Shown: positions 33,318-42,111 of the stretch, piece after piece | How positions within the stretch are numbered: position 1 is the first letter of the stretch | How the letters are laid out: each line of letters starts with the position of its first letter | NCBI RefSeq assembly: GCF_903166545.1 | Contig: NZ_CAESCH010000002.1 | Coordinates: forward strand, 1-64,000 | Length of the DNA: 64,000 bases | From: Metabacillus schmidteae | GTDB lineage: Bacteria; Bacillota; Bacilli; Bacillales; Bacillaceae | Direction of reading: 5' to 3' | Program-made: the position numbers and the translations under genes | The notes under the pieces: generated by a model | Seen by the model: only the letters and a program-made list of their open reading frames with translations | Told to the model about the DNA's origin: nothing | The model's database searches: none

Positions 33318-33396
33318 AAAAATGAGTTTCATGAGCTATCAGTTAAACAAAACAGTGTTTTACTCATTTTTCCAATTGTGATTCATCGTTTACAAT
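33318..33396 (+). promoter_or_regulatory. ComK boxes and promoter of ssbB
   Basis: AAAA-N5-TTTC (33318-33330) and AAAA-N5-TTTT (33349-33361) are separated by exactly 18 bases, one of the spacings known for paired ComK AT-boxes. A TACAAT at 33391-33396 can serve as -10. B. subtilis ssbB is a ComK target, so this is the expected control. Confidence 0.75.
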
Positions 33397-33428
33397 ACGG
33401 GTGTACATGAAAGGAAAGGAGGTTTGAA

Positions 33429-33776
33429 GTGATTAATCAAATCATTTTGGTCGGTCGTCTAACGAAGGATCCTGAAATTCGGTACACAGCGGATGGGTCC
33501 CCAGTCGCCAATATTACTCTTGCTGTTAGCCGAAATTTTAGAAATGCCGCCGGGGAAATTGAAACAGATTTCGTCAATTGCACAGTTTGGCGCCGTACAG
33601 CTGAGAACACGGCAAACTATTGCCGAAAAGGATCAGTTGTTGGTGTCACAGGCCGTATCCAAACACGCAGTTATGAAAATGCGGAACGAAATCGAGTGTA
33701 TGTCACAGAAGTTGTGGCTGATTCAGTCCGCTTCATGAGCAGTAAGCCGCGTGAATTAGTTGAGCAGGAAAATTAA
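33429..33776 (+). CDS. ssbB: Single-stranded DNA-binding protein SsbB
   Basis: The protein has 115 residues and is a single OB fold with the family start (INQIILVGRLTKDPEIRYTADG) and the EIETDFVNCTVWRRTAENTANYC core. The Gly/Gln-rich linker and acidic C-terminal tip of SsbA are absent, which identifies the short, competence-related SsbB that protects incoming transforming DNA. GTG start follows AAAGGAGG. ComK-type boxes precede it and a terminator follows, so it is a competence-induced single gene. B. subtilis has it near ywqA as well. Confidence 0.93.
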   Translation: MINQIILVGRLTKDPEIRYTADGSPVANITLAVSRNFRNAAGEIETDFVNCTVWRRTAENTANYCRKGSVVGVTGRIQTRSYENAERNRVYVTEVVADSVRFMSSKPRELVEQEN

Positions 33777-33840
33777 ATTGTCTCCGACTTTTCTTCATTA
33801 GAGAAAATCAATGGTATCCCCTTTAGACCTCAAAGTGGAA

Positions 33841-33872
33841 GGCTGATCACGAGGTGATCAGCCGATTTTTTT
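33841..33872 (+). terminator. Terminator after ssbB
   Basis: GGCTGATCAC (33841-33850) pairs perfectly with GTGATCAGCC (33854-33863), followed by GATTTTTTT. Confidence 0.92.
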
Positions 33873-33913
33873 AGACAGAGGTGGTATAATAGGTGAAAAG
33901 GGAGGTGAAAGGA

Positions 33914-34351
33914 ATGGAAGAGATATTAAAGCAATTTATGACTAGTATTGATAGCAAAATAGACCAATATATGCTGAATACCGAAAAGAAGCTGGATCAA
34001 ATCTCTAAGGATGTTCAAGATGTTAAGGGTGGTCTCGTTCGGTTAGAAGGAGGAATGGGACATCTAGAAACTAGAGTTGATAAATTGGAAACAAAAGTGA
34101 ATAACGTAGAAACCAAGTTGGATAATTTAGAAACAAAAGTGAATAACGTAGAAACAAAAGTCGACAACATGGCTACAGAATTCAGAAGTCACTTTGTAAA
34201 AATCGAGACAGAACTAGAACAACATCGTGGCGCCATTAAAGTGCATGAAATGAACATCAATGATTTAAAAACAGGCATAACCCATTTAAGCTCAAAAATG
34301 GGAATTCATGATACAAGAATTAAGGTAATGGAAGAAAGACTCAAAATTTAA
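33914..34351 (+). CDS. Coiled-coil protein with heptad repeats
   Basis: This 145-residue protein is almost entirely helical. Residues about 45-95 are repeats of the seven-residue form LETKVNN/VETKLDN, with hydrophobic a/d positions, so a parallel coiled coil is predicted. The DNA shows matching 21/42-bp near-repeats, which suggests growth by unit duplication. No signal peptide or membrane segment is seen. ATG at 33914 follows GGGAGGTG; the frame opens at 33893. Function is unknown; similar proteins are widespread in Bacillus as hypothetical proteins. Confidence 0.75.
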   Translation: MEEILKQFMTSIDSKIDQYMLNTEKKLDQISKDVQDVKGGLVRLEGGMGHLETRVDKLETKVNNVETKLDNLETKVNNVETKVDNMATEFRSHFVKIETELEQHRGAIKVHEMNINDLKTGITHLSSKMGIHDTRIKVMEERLKI

Positions 34352-34353
34352 CC

Positions 34354-34386
34354 CACAAAAAAACGACAGCCGAAACTGTCGCTTTA
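34354..34386 (-). terminator. Terminator of the ywqB-ywqA unit
   Basis: On the minus strand CGACAG-TTTCGG-CTGTCG (34364-34381) is followed by seven T. It also lies just after the plus-strand coiled-coil gene but has its T run only on the minus strand. Confidence 0.85.
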
Positions 34387-34482
34387 CTTAGATGCTTTCT
34401 TCTCTATTAACTTTACAAGCTTCTCCCACTGCGGGGCTTTTTTTTCTGTTGTTTTCTTTTTACTCTTTTGTTTTGTTGCCAC
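34384..34482 (-). CDS. Small basic protein, 32 aa, downstream of ywqA
   Basis: A GTG-started frame of 33 codons reads MATKQKSKKKTTEKK, then APQWEKLVKLIEKKASK. AAGGGG lies nine bases upstream, just after the helicase stop, and the stop codon is directly followed by the unit's terminator, so the gene fills the operon end exactly. The N-terminal half is Lys/Thr-rich and the C-terminal half is an amphipathic helix. I do not recognise it; coding status rests on RBS, position and amino-acid bias. Confidence 0.55.
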   Translation of the reverse strand: MATKQKSKKKTTEKKAPQWEKLVKLIEKKASK

Positions 34483-34498
34483 AACCTAAAACCCCTTC

Positions 34499-37264
34499 CT
34501 AACTCATCGATAAGGTAAAGAGCTCTTCAAGTTCATCTGATGAAAGCTCTGTGATCCAGTTTTCACTTTGAATAATTTCGTCGTTTAATGATTGTTTTTT
34601 CTCAAGCATATCATCGATTTTTTCTTCAATTGTTCCGGTTGTAACGAGCTTATGCACATGGACGAACCGTTCCTGTCCGATCCGGTAGGCTCTGTCTGTT
34701 GCTTGATTTTCAACAGCGGGATTCCACCAGCGATCATAATGGATAACATGATTTGCTGCGGTTAAGTTCAACCCTGTTCCACCGGCCTTTAACGATAGAA
34801 TTAAGAAAGGAAACTCCTTGCGCTGAAAGTCATCAACCATCCGATCACGCTCTGCCTTCATCACGCTTCCGTTTAAGAACAGAACCTTTTCGCCAAATTC
34901 CTTTTCAAGCAGCTTCTTCATCATCTCACCCATCCCGATATATTGCGTGAAAATCAAACAGCTTTCCTGCTGCTCACGAATGGACGTTGTTAATTCTAAT
35001 AGCTTCTCAATTTTATGAGACCTCTTTACAAGATCCTTCGGCTGCTGCTCCTTCAAATAAAGAGCAGGATGATTACAGATTTGCTTCAGCTTTCCGAGCA
35101 TCTTCAAAATCAATGCCTTACGCTGCATTCCTGCCAAAGAATTAACTTGTTCAAATGTATCCTTCACAAGCTGCTCATATAATGATGCTTGCTCAATTGA
35201 AAGTGGAATATATTCTTTCTGCTCCTGTTTTTCGGGAAGATTAAGGGCTACCTGTTCATCCCGTTTTGTTCTTCTTAATAAAAACGGCTTAATATAGCGT
35301 TGGAGCTGTTCAATCTGTTCCACATTTCGATCTTTTTCAATCGGTAATACATAGCGCTTATGAAAGCTATGCAAACTTCCTAAATACCCGTGGTTGAGAA
35401 AATCGTAGATCGACCAAAGCTCTGTTAAGCGGTTTTCCATCGGTGTCCCTGTTAAGGCAATATGGTGCTGTCCGCGCAGCTTACGAATCGCTTTTGACTG
35501 CTTTGTATGGGCATTTTTAATATTTTGCGCTTCATCAAGGCAAATCGTGCTCCACGGAATCGCTGAGATTTCCTCAAAATCAGCATGTGACAAGCCGTAA
35601 GAGGTGATGACAACATCATAATCTTTAATGGATCCCGCAAATCTCTCTTCCTTCGGTCGATTCGGACCATAATGAAGCTTCACACGAAGATGTGGAGCGA
35701 ACTTTTCAAATTCCTTCTGCCAGTTTCCAAGCACCGATGTCGGGGCAATAATGAGTGCCGGCTGCTCAGGTTTTTCCGTTTCTAATACATAAGAAAAATA
35801 AGCAATCATTTGAATCGTTTTTCCTAACCCCATATCATCGGCTAAGCAGGCACCAAACGATACACTTCGTAAAAACAACAGCCAATCCACACCGTTCTGC
35901 TGATAAGGACGTAGCGAGCCTTGAAAATCAGCTGGAACCTCGTGTGTTGGAAGCTCATTTGTATCCGTAAGCTTACGCAGCATTCCTTTCATTTGCTGAC
36001 TCAATTCAATTTGAATATTTGCAAATGCACGGGTATCCATGATTTCATCCCCGTCTTCATCAATATCCTTTGCATTCAGCTCCTGATGAAGAATGTCTGA
36101 AAAATGCAAGCCCTCTTTATCCGCTCGTTTTAAAATGGCCTGCACTTGCTTAATAAACGCAGGATCAAGCTTAATCCATTGTCCTTTAAAATTCACTAAG
36201 CGACGCTGCTCAGAAACAAGCTTTAGAAATTCCTCTTCACTCATTTCTACTCCATTGGTCGCAAAGCGCCAGTTAAAATCAATCAAAGAATTCATGCCGA
36301 CAAAAGATTGACCGCGTGGAGTAGAGGAAACCTTTGCTTTCAACATAAGCTGTGATTCCTTGACAACCTGCCACCATGATGGAAGGAGAATCTCCACACC
36401 CATATTAATCAATGTTTCACTTGCATCTGTTAAAAACAACCATGCTTCATCCTCAGTGACATACGTTGTTCCTGTTTCAAAGCTTAACCATGGAACAATC
36501 TCGGAAAAACGCTCCTGCTCACGTTCAATTTTCTCCATATAAGGATGCCACTTCTTAGGCAGATCACTCTTACCCTGATAATGAACCAGCTCATCAAGAT
36601 TGCTCTTGCTTCGTAAAATAATTTCAAGCTGCCATTCATCTGTATCTGTTTCCGGCTCATTAAGACGCAGCCCAACCGTGAAGGGAGTCTCATCCTTATG
36701 CCAGCCAATCTTTTCAAGAAAATCAGCTTCATCGATAAAATGACCTTGAAACGTTGTGAGCACCGGGTATGACTGCAAAATCTCTTCCCATGCTGCATGA
36801 AGAATTTGATCGTGGGCAATCATATCTGTGATCGCGGCTGAAAACCAATCAAGAGCAAATCCCTCCAACTCATTGTGGGCATCCTTGAACTTCATCACAC
36901 CATTTTTCCAGCCTTCAAAATCAGGCACATATTCTCCGTTTGAAATCAACTCATAAATATCATGGGCAATATCGGCTAACCTTTGCGCATCATCTGAAAG
37001 CTCAATGCTTGCAAGCGAATTATACGTTTCTTTTCCAAGAAGCTCGACCATCATCCAAGGTGACAGTTGAACAGCAGGAAGGCCGATGTAACTAATATCC
37101 TCCAACTTTGTGCCAAAGAAGGACGACTCATGCCAGGTAAAAAGATAACGGGCAAATTCATCAATCTCCAATTGATGATCATCATGCGCAGATGTGCAAT
37201 GCACATAAAAATGGTTATTTTCAATTTGCTCTGCATGCAACACAATTTCAATGGTATTAATCAT
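34499..37264 (-). CDS. ywqA: SNF2-family DNA-dependent ATPase/helicase YwqA
   Basis: This 921-residue protein has an N-terminal half (about 1-440) made up of a poorly conserved SNF2-associated region. The C-terminal half is the ATPase core: DDMGLGKTIQ (Walker A, about 476-485), DEAQN (Walker B variant, about 580), LTGTPMENRLTELWSI (motif III) and the second RecA domain with NHVIHYDRWWNPAVENQATD and RAYRIGQ (motifs V and VI). Such proteins remodel DNA-protein complexes, and YwqA is the B. subtilis member. Its start overlaps the stop of the SWIM-protein gene by eight bases, so the two are translationally coupled and likely act together. Confidence 0.93.
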   Translation of the reverse strand: MINTIEIVLHAEQIENNHFYVHCTSAHDDHQLEIDEFARYLFTWHESSFFGTKLEDISYIGLPAVQLSPWMMVELLGKETYNSLASIELSDDAQRLADIAHDIYELISNGEYVPDFEGWKNGVMKFKDAHNELEGFALDWFSAAITDMIAHDQILHAAWEEILQSYPVLTTFQGHFIDEADFLEKIGWHKDETPFTVGLRLNEPETDTDEWQLEIILRSKSNLDELVHYQGKSDLPKKWHPYMEKIEREQERFSEIVPWLSFETGTTYVTEDEAWLFLTDASETLINMGVEILLPSWWQVVKESQLMLKAKVSSTPRGQSFVGMNSLIDFNWRFATNGVEMSEEEFLKLVSEQRRLVNFKGQWIKLDPAFIKQVQAILKRADKEGLHFSDILHQELNAKDIDEDGDEIMDTRAFANIQIELSQQMKGMLRKLTDTNELPTHEVPADFQGSLRPYQQNGVDWLLFLRSVSFGACLADDMGLGKTIQMIAYFSYVLETEKPEQPALIIAPTSVLGNWQKEFEKFAPHLRVKLHYGPNRPKEERFAGSIKDYDVVITSYGLSHADFEEISAIPWSTICLDEAQNIKNAHTKQSKAIRKLRGQHHIALTGTPMENRLTELWSIYDFLNHGYLGSLHSFHKRYVLPIEKDRNVEQIEQLQRYIKPFLLRRTKRDEQVALNLPEKQEQKEYIPLSIEQASLYEQLVKDTFEQVNSLAGMQRKALILKMLGKLKQICNHPALYLKEQQPKDLVKRSHKIEKLLELTTSIREQQESCLIFTQYIGMGEMMKKLLEKEFGEKVLFLNGSVMKAERDRMVDDFQRKEFPFLILSLKAGGTGLNLTAANHVIHYDRWWNPAVENQATDRAYRIGQERFVHVHKLVTTGTIEEKIDDMLEKKQSLNDEIIQSENWITELSSDELEELFTLSMS

Positions 37265-38888
37265 GAATGAGCTTTCCTTTCTTTAACTCTTCTTTAAATG
37301 CACGTAATCGCTTATGCTCCTCAGCCAGCTGCAAAATATAATTATCCCAAACCTCTTCACGCTTCAGCTTCTTGTACTGAGCTTTAATTCTCTTCAAATA
37401 GCGCACAGCCATTTTGTAATTCTCCCGTGTTTTTAAACTAATTTCTTTCTGAACAGAATGCACATAAAGAGGTAACAGCACACCAGGTTCTCGTTTTTCA
37501 ATTTCCTTTAAAACATATGTATCCATCTCATCCAGAGAGAAACCTAATAGTGTCTGCAGCTCAATCCATGTTTTGTACTGCTCTTTATCTAAAAGCAAAT
37601 CATGATATTCGGCATAGCTTAACGGCAGCATCATTCGGCATGCCCTCTCATACAGCACATCATCATTTGTTGCGCGTGCGTACTGTGAAATCATCCTCAA
37701 TAAATGACGGATCGTTTGCCGCTTTTCCTCAAATGGTAAAGAACTGTTAATATATTCGATAGAGCCGCTCATTAAATAAGAAATCCAATTCGACAGCCGC
37801 TTCCAATTTTTCTTTTTGAAAATATCCTCAACCCAGTGAAACGTAAATGGCAAAGCAGACGGGGTAAAACGTGTGCGCATCACTTCAAAAATATCTTCAT
37901 CACGTGATTGAAGAAAATTCATATGCATAAGTGCCATTTCAAACTCAATCGCAAAGGATGGCTCTTGATTCTTTTCTTCCTCAATATGCTCCTCAAGCCA
38001 TTCGCGCTCAATCGAAATAAACTTATCCCGTCGCAGCAGCTCAATCCAAAGCAATTGATACAAATTGGTGCGCTCATACTGATATTCCTTGCTCATATAT
38101 AGAAGCTCCCTGAATCGTTCAACACTATCCACCAAATAAGGATCAAGAGCAAACGGCAAAGCATAGCGCTTCATTTCAGAAATGGCCACCTCAACATTAT
38201 CGCTAAGCTGATCAATATAAGGATAAATAATATGCTGTAACATATAGTCGGTTGGCTTCGTCTCATTAATGAGCTGCAAAATTTTTAAAAACACAGTGAC
38301 TGATGCCTGAACGATAAAAAATTGCTTCATCTCAGGAGACTTAGGCGCCTTCTTTTTTAAAGCAGAATAATAATGATGAAAAAGACTTTGAAATAGCTGA
38401 TTAGGACTTGATACCTGCTCATACCAGCGAACAAATTCCCGATCAAAAAAAGCAATCCAGCTATCAAGTGTATCTTCATAGTCCCTTTCAGGCTTTAAAA
38501 GAGAGCTTGCCTTTTTAACATGCTTTAACACATCATCAATCGGCTTTTCTTCCTTCCAAAGGTCAACAAATGTACCGACTCTGTCTACACTTGCATATAC
38601 ATAGAGAAACGTTGCAAGCTGATGTCGACAAATCGAATCTGAAGGACAAGTGCATGTACTCAATGAAAAATAATCTAAATCAAGCTCAACCTGAACACTC
38701 GTGACATCCTGCACTTTTGCAGACACAGAATGGCTTGTTGTGCTCACATTATAAATACTGCCTTGACGATACAAAATGAGTCCCTTTTTCACGACATTCC
38801 GATTCTCTTCTTCCTGAGGTGAAAGCAACTGTTTAATCTGTTCAGCGGCACCAAGTACAAGTTCTTTACTAAGTTCCCGACCAAGCAT
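37257..38888 (-). CDS. ywqB: SWIM zinc-finger protein YwqB
   Basis: This 543-residue soluble protein has a SWIM zinc finger of the CxCx(n)CxH type (CTCPSDSICRH, about 87-97 counting from the chosen start) preceded by the usual beta strands. The rest is helical repeats without a recognised fold. SWIM proteins bind DNA or protein partners, and this one is consistently encoded with the SNF2 helicase. ATG at 38888 follows AAAGGAG at ten bases; the frame opens at 38918. The eight-base overlap with ywqA supports a common complex. Function is otherwise unknown. Confidence 0.88.
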   Translation of the reverse strand: MLGRELSKELVLGAAEQIKQLLSPQEEENRNVVKKGLILYRQGSIYNVSTTSHSVSAKVQDVTSVQVELDLDYFSLSTCTCPSDSICRHQLATFLYVYASVDRVGTFVDLWKEEKPIDDVLKHVKKASSLLKPERDYEDTLDSWIAFFDREFVRWYEQVSSPNQLFQSLFHHYYSALKKKAPKSPEMKQFFIVQASVTVFLKILQLINETKPTDYMLQHIIYPYIDQLSDNVEVAISEMKRYALPFALDPYLVDSVERFRELLYMSKEYQYERTNLYQLLWIELLRRDKFISIEREWLEEHIEEEKNQEPSFAIEFEMALMHMNFLQSRDEDIFEVMRTRFTPSALPFTFHWVEDIFKKKNWKRLSNWISYLMSGSIEYINSSLPFEEKRQTIRHLLRMISQYARATNDDVLYERACRMMLPLSYAEYHDLLLDKEQYKTWIELQTLLGFSLDEMDTYVLKEIEKREPGVLLPLYVHSVQKEISLKTRENYKMAVRYLKRIKAQYKKLKREEVWDNYILQLAEEHKRLRAFKEELKKGKLIHD

Positions 38889-39219
38889 AATGAATGGACT
38901 CCTTTCAATAAAAAGCAAAGCACCTTTTGCTTCGGCACTATACTATATATGTAAAGTTTGAATAATTTGAAATAAACCCTAATTCTTCTATTATACCTCA
39001 TTCTAAGTTGTACAAAAAGGTTTAGAACGAGTTTCTACAGGGGACATAAAAAGGGAGATGGTTTCGAAGGATCTAATGTGACTAAAAAGTGACTATTATA
39101 TAAACTGGCAATTATTTGTCACTTCTTTGTATAAAAAGACTTGTCTAGATACAAGCTTCCAAGTATAATAGTCCCATATTGTCTGAAATTGTAAAAACCA
39201 GAAAGGAAGCTTTTGACAC
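38889..39219. other. Intergenic control region with promoter and inverted repeat
   Basis: A sigma-A-like promoter for the next small gene has TTGTCT (39141-39146), a 17-base spacer and TATAAT (39164-39169). Upstream, AAGTGAC (39087-39093) faces GTCACTT (39118-39124) across 24 bases, a possible operator. Nothing else was recognised. Confidence 0.6.
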
Positions 39220-39363
39220 ATGAAGGAAAATCAGCTAAAACAAGAAGAGCTGTTACAAATTCTCTTAAGTGCCTTAGATAAAGGCGAAGCGAGAACAGAC
39301 ATCACGACAAACGAAATGATCGAAGATATAATTTCTCAAATAAAAAAAGTATATGCATCATAA
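39220..39363 (+). CDS. Small hypothetical protein, 47 aa
   Basis: An ATG-started frame of 47 residues (MKENQLKQEELLQILLSALD...) is preceded by AAGGAAG and a clear sigma-A-like promoter and followed at once by a terminator, so it is an independent small gene. The protein is helical and acidic, rich in Leu, Ile and Gln, with no Cys. I do not recognise a family. Confidence 0.7.
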   Translation: MKENQLKQEELLQILLSALDKGEARTDITTNEMIEDIISQIKKVYAS

Positions 39364-39368
39364 AAAAG

Positions 39369-39393
39369 CGAGCACCTCGAGTGCTCGTTTTTA
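39369..39393 (+). terminator. Terminator after the 47-aa gene
   Basis: CGAGCAC (39369-39375) pairs with GTGCTCG (39381-39387), followed by TTTTTA and preceded by AAAAAA. Confidence 0.9.
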
Positions 39394-39455
39394 AATCCCA
39401 ATATCGAAAAAATTTGAACACAATATCTTTATCACTGCTTAGAGGAGATTCAAAA

Positions 39456-39641
39456 ATGAAACAATTTAATAATCATAATGCATTTGATACGATGCCTAAA
39501 TCAGTGAAAAAGACACTAAGATACATCATTCAGGATGTCGATTCGATCGAAAAGCTGACACAAATTGAAACGTTAATGAATGGGTTTATTCAGGAAAGAA
39601 AAGTAGTTCTTGAAAAGCAGCATACAGATCAAAACTCCTAA
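39456..39641 (+). CDS. Small hypothetical protein, 61 aa
   Basis: This 61-residue soluble helical protein starts MKQFNNHNAFDTMPKSVKK. AGAGGAG lies just upstream of ATG 39456; the frame opens at 39381 without support. Charged residues dominate the C-terminal helix. No family was recognised. Confidence 0.65.
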   Translation: MKQFNNHNAFDTMPKSVKKTLRYIIQDVDSIEKLTQIETLMNGFIQERKVVLEKQHTDQNS

Positions 39642-40058
39642 CCATCATTCCTCAAATATCCTAATAGCTAATTCTCTCCATATCACCTAGAGAGCCTATA
39701 TGGTTTAGGTATCTTAAATCTGCCTTTTTAGCAGGAAAGGCATTCCTCAACGTAAGTCATTATCACGTTAGTCATGAAACACCACATTAATAGCGCCGTT
39801 TGAAAGGCTATTTTGTGAATGAAGTCGTTAGTTTGGTGAATAGGTTGTTGACTATTGTTGAGAAGGCAAAAAACATTGAGGATATAGGAAAAGAAAAAAC
39901 CGATATCCAAAGTAAAACCCCCTCTTAGATTAGAGGGGGGTCTTTATACGTTAAGAAAACAATTCACTTTTAGTGACAATTTTAAAGTTTAAAGTATAAG
40001 TTTAACTAGGTCATTGTCGATCATTTTACTAGCTCGTCAATCGGCAAGCCTGTTTATA
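39642..40058. other. Intergenic with terminator hairpins
   Basis: GCCTTT/AAAGGC at about 39722-39742 forms a hairpin, and CCCCCTCT (39918-39925) pairs with AGAGGGGG (39932-39939), followed by GTCTTTATA, a good terminator. No ORF with a ribosome binding site was found between them. Confidence 0.55.
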
Positions 40059-40160
40059 TTAAAATAAAACCTTAAGCAGTAGAAATAACCCGGCCCATAA
40101 TGGAATACTTAACAACGTGCCCCACATAACTCCATTTAACACATTTCCTTGATTCTCCAT
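40059..40160 (-). CDS. Tiny membrane protein, 33 aa
   Basis: An ATG-started frame on the minus strand encodes MENQGNVLNGVMWGTLLSIP followed by a hydrophobic stretch LWAGLFLLLKVLF. AAGGAGTGG lies seven bases upstream, which is strong support for translation. It would be a single-span membrane peptide with a short outer or inner N-terminus. No family was recognised. Confidence 0.6.
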   Translation of the reverse strand: MENQGNVLNGVMWGTLLSIPLWAGLFLLLKVLF

Positions 40161-40342
40161 TATTAACCACTCCTTATGTAAAGGTAATTTTAATCTTATC
40201 TAAATTATAACTGAAAACGCTTACAATGTCCAGTTTTTTAACAGAACAGGGGAAAAGTCATGGAAAATCTTTTATAAGGTGAAAAACTGGTTAGAAACAA
40301 CTACTTCTGTAAAACATAAAAGAAAACGGATGGAGGATTAAC

Positions 40343-40549
40343 ATGGTCTCAAATTCACCAGGTAGAATTAATGTAACGTTCCAAACGGACGAGAAAAAAA
40401 TAAGTCAATTAGTTGATCTCACCCAATTAACAGCATTACTTGGCTCCGATCTTATACATATCGATGAAATGCTAGAACCAAAAAAAGTAGACAAAAAACT
40501 GTGGGTGCGTAATGTGAATGGGGTAACTCTCCATATACAGCTAAAATAA
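40343..40549 (+). CDS. Small hypothetical protein, 68 aa
   Basis: This 68-residue soluble protein (MVSNSPGRINVTFQTDEKK...) has a beta-rich N- and C-terminus and an acidic middle. ATGGAGG precedes the ATG. A long inverted repeat follows the stop. No family was recognised. Confidence 0.6.
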   Translation: MVSNSPGRINVTFQTDEKKISQLVDLTQLTALLGSDLIHIDEMLEPKKVDKKLWVRNVNGVTLHIQLK

Positions 40550-40566
40550 CAGAGCAGCCAAAACAA

Positions 40567-40622
40567 AAACCCTGCAAATGAACTCTGGAGATAGAAATCT
40601 CTCAAGTACTTTTGCAGGGTTT
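40567..40622. terminator. Long hairpin after the 68-aa gene
   Basis: AAACCCTGCAAA (about 40567-40578) pairs with TTTGCAGGGTTT (40611-40622), and the loop holds a second hairpin GAGAT/ATCTC. The T run is short in both directions, so it may be a structured terminator or attenuator serving both the 68-aa gene and the convergent small gene. Confidence 0.6.
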
Positions 40623-40636
40623 CATATGTGTATGAT

Positions 40637-40744
40637 CTAGGCAGCTCTTCTCTTTTTCTTCCCACAACGAACACAGCGATCAGAATAGTAACTGTACTTG
40701 TGTTTTCGACTAATCAAACAAAACAGGCTTTTTATCATCTTCAC
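40637..40744 (-). CDS. Small Cys-containing basic protein, 35 aa
   Basis: A GTG-started minus-strand frame of 36 codons encodes MKMIKSLFCLISRKHKYSYY, then SDRCVRCGKKKRRAA. GGGAGACG lies eight bases before the GTG; ATG two codons on is the alternative. A CVRCGK pair with a basic tail suggests metal binding. The gene ends just before the shared hairpin. I do not recognise it. Confidence 0.5.
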   Translation of the reverse strand: MKMIKSLFCLISRKHKYSYYSDRCVRCGKKKRRAA

Positions 40745-41008
40745 TTAGATCGTCTCCCTAATCATCAGGCAACGTAGCCATCATAGTATTTAAATATTAG
40801 ATCTGAAGTTTTGTGTTCCATTCTTTCGAAAGGTTTGCCTTTTGTCGTGTAAAATATAGTCATATTATACCAAAGAAGGAATTTGAAAATGAACAAATAT
40901 CATTAGACATAATCTTACAAGATTAGCATGAAGTTAATTTTTTTATAGTAATAAAAACCTAAAGGGCAAGGTAAGGGGGAATATACGATTAAGAAATTAA
41001 AAACATTT

Positions 41009-41473
41009 TTAACTCTTAACACTGTCATCCGTCCTTAAAGAACTTACACGTGCATTATTATTACGTTGAAGCAGTTTCACTAAACAATATAAGTAGAATA
41101 GTCCAACAAAAAGGAGCATTCCTGCTAAATCATAGCCTACATCTATCAATCGGCCACTTCGTGAAAAATATAATTGTGCTACTTCAGAGGATAAAGCGGC
41201 CGCAAGTGATATTAAAAAAACCAATCGAATGCTTTTCCAAGCATGAAAAATTAGAACAGCTAATAAGAAAAAATAAAACGTATGACCAAATTTTTGACTT
41301 ATATAAGCAGGTTCACTTACGTATATCAAATCATTATTGAAAAAGGTCCAGGCATTAGGGGAAGGATTAAAACGGAAGTTAAGACTGTAATCTGTCAAAA
41401 GTAAATGTAAGTTCTCTGTACAAGTGAATAAAAATAGGCAAAAAAGAAACATTAGTACTGGAAAAGTTCTCAT
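41009..41473 (-). CDS. VanZ-like family membrane protein
   Basis: This 154-residue protein has four to five membrane segments. It has the VanZ-like pattern: KFGHTFYFFLLAVLIF in the second membrane region and SEVAQLYFSRSGRLIDVGYDLAG (Glu and the Arg/Asp pair) near the end. Members include VanZ, which gives teicoplanin resistance, but most are uncharacterised envelope proteins. The start at 41473 lies six to seven bases after GAGGTG; the frame opens at 41521. It is alone on the minus strand. Confidence 0.82.
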   Translation of the reverse strand: MRTFPVLMFLFCLFLFTCTENLHLLLTDYSLNFRFNPSPNAWTFFNNDLIYVSEPAYISQKFGHTFYFFLLAVLIFHAWKSIRLVFLISLAAALSSEVAQLYFSRSGRLIDVGYDLAGMLLFVGLFYLYCLVKLLQRNNNARVSSLRTDDSVKS

Positions 41474-41959
41474 ATTCATCACCTCTATATTTAGAGGGTA
41501 GACAAATTTTAGGACGATCATTCAGTAACCGTGATCTTTCTCTATGAACAAGGTGCAAGAAAGCGAAAATAATCTCAGTTATTAAAGGATAGACCTGATA
41601 TGAGAGAACCGGATGGGGAAATGAAAAGAAGAGTAGTAAATAATTCATGGAGTTTCTCGAAGGACTTAGAGTTGTTACATTCATTAAACATTTACCCGAG
41701 AAATTTTTAAGGCACTTGATCCTAAATCCTTCTAGTCCATGTTAAAAAAAGCATTCCTTGATTAAGTTACAATGGTTTATTCTTATTTTATTCCATGAAG
41801 CAATACAGCATCTCTTATAGCTAAAACGGATGAAAGTGAATTAAGAATACATATACTTTTAAAAACTTTTGGAAGGGCTGCAAGAGTGCCAAAGTTGCGT
41901 AATAAAATCTCTGAATGCTTGTTCTAGTATCGTTAAAGAGTAAATGTTATTAATAAAAA
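41474..41959. other. Intergenic, nothing recognised
   Basis: Nearly 490 bp without a supported gene, RNA or clear repeat. Confidence 0.4.
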
Positions 41960-42088
41960 CTAACCAATTAATAACGTAATCAACGCAGTTAGAACAAATG
42001 TTATGATAGGAATACAAGTGTATAATATAGTCTTATTTCTTTTTTTTATTTTTGCAAGTTCCTCAGGTGTAACCCAATAATTTGACAT
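41960..42088 (-). CDS. 42-aa single-span membrane peptide under riboswitch
   Basis: An ATG-started frame on the minus strand encodes MSNYWVTPEELAKIKKRNK followed by a hydrophobic helix (TILYTCIPIITFVLTALITLLIG). AAAGGAGAA lies five bases before the ATG. Directly upstream is a structure with the landmarks of a c-di-GMP-I riboswitch. A short amphipathic/basic N-terminus plus one membrane helix fits a small regulatory membrane protein; I recognise no family. It is divergent from the exopolysaccharide operon that begins 550 bp away. Confidence 0.65.
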   Translation of the reverse strand: MSNYWVTPEELAKIKKRNKTILYTCIPIITFVLTALITLLIG

Positions 42089-42111
42089 TAATAATTCTCC
42101 TTTGTATTTGA

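Noticed and set aside
40405..40674. 89-codon minus-strand ORF
   Set aside because: It runs across the long hairpin and antisense to the 68-aa gene. The better-supported small gene on that strand is in another frame at 40637-40744.
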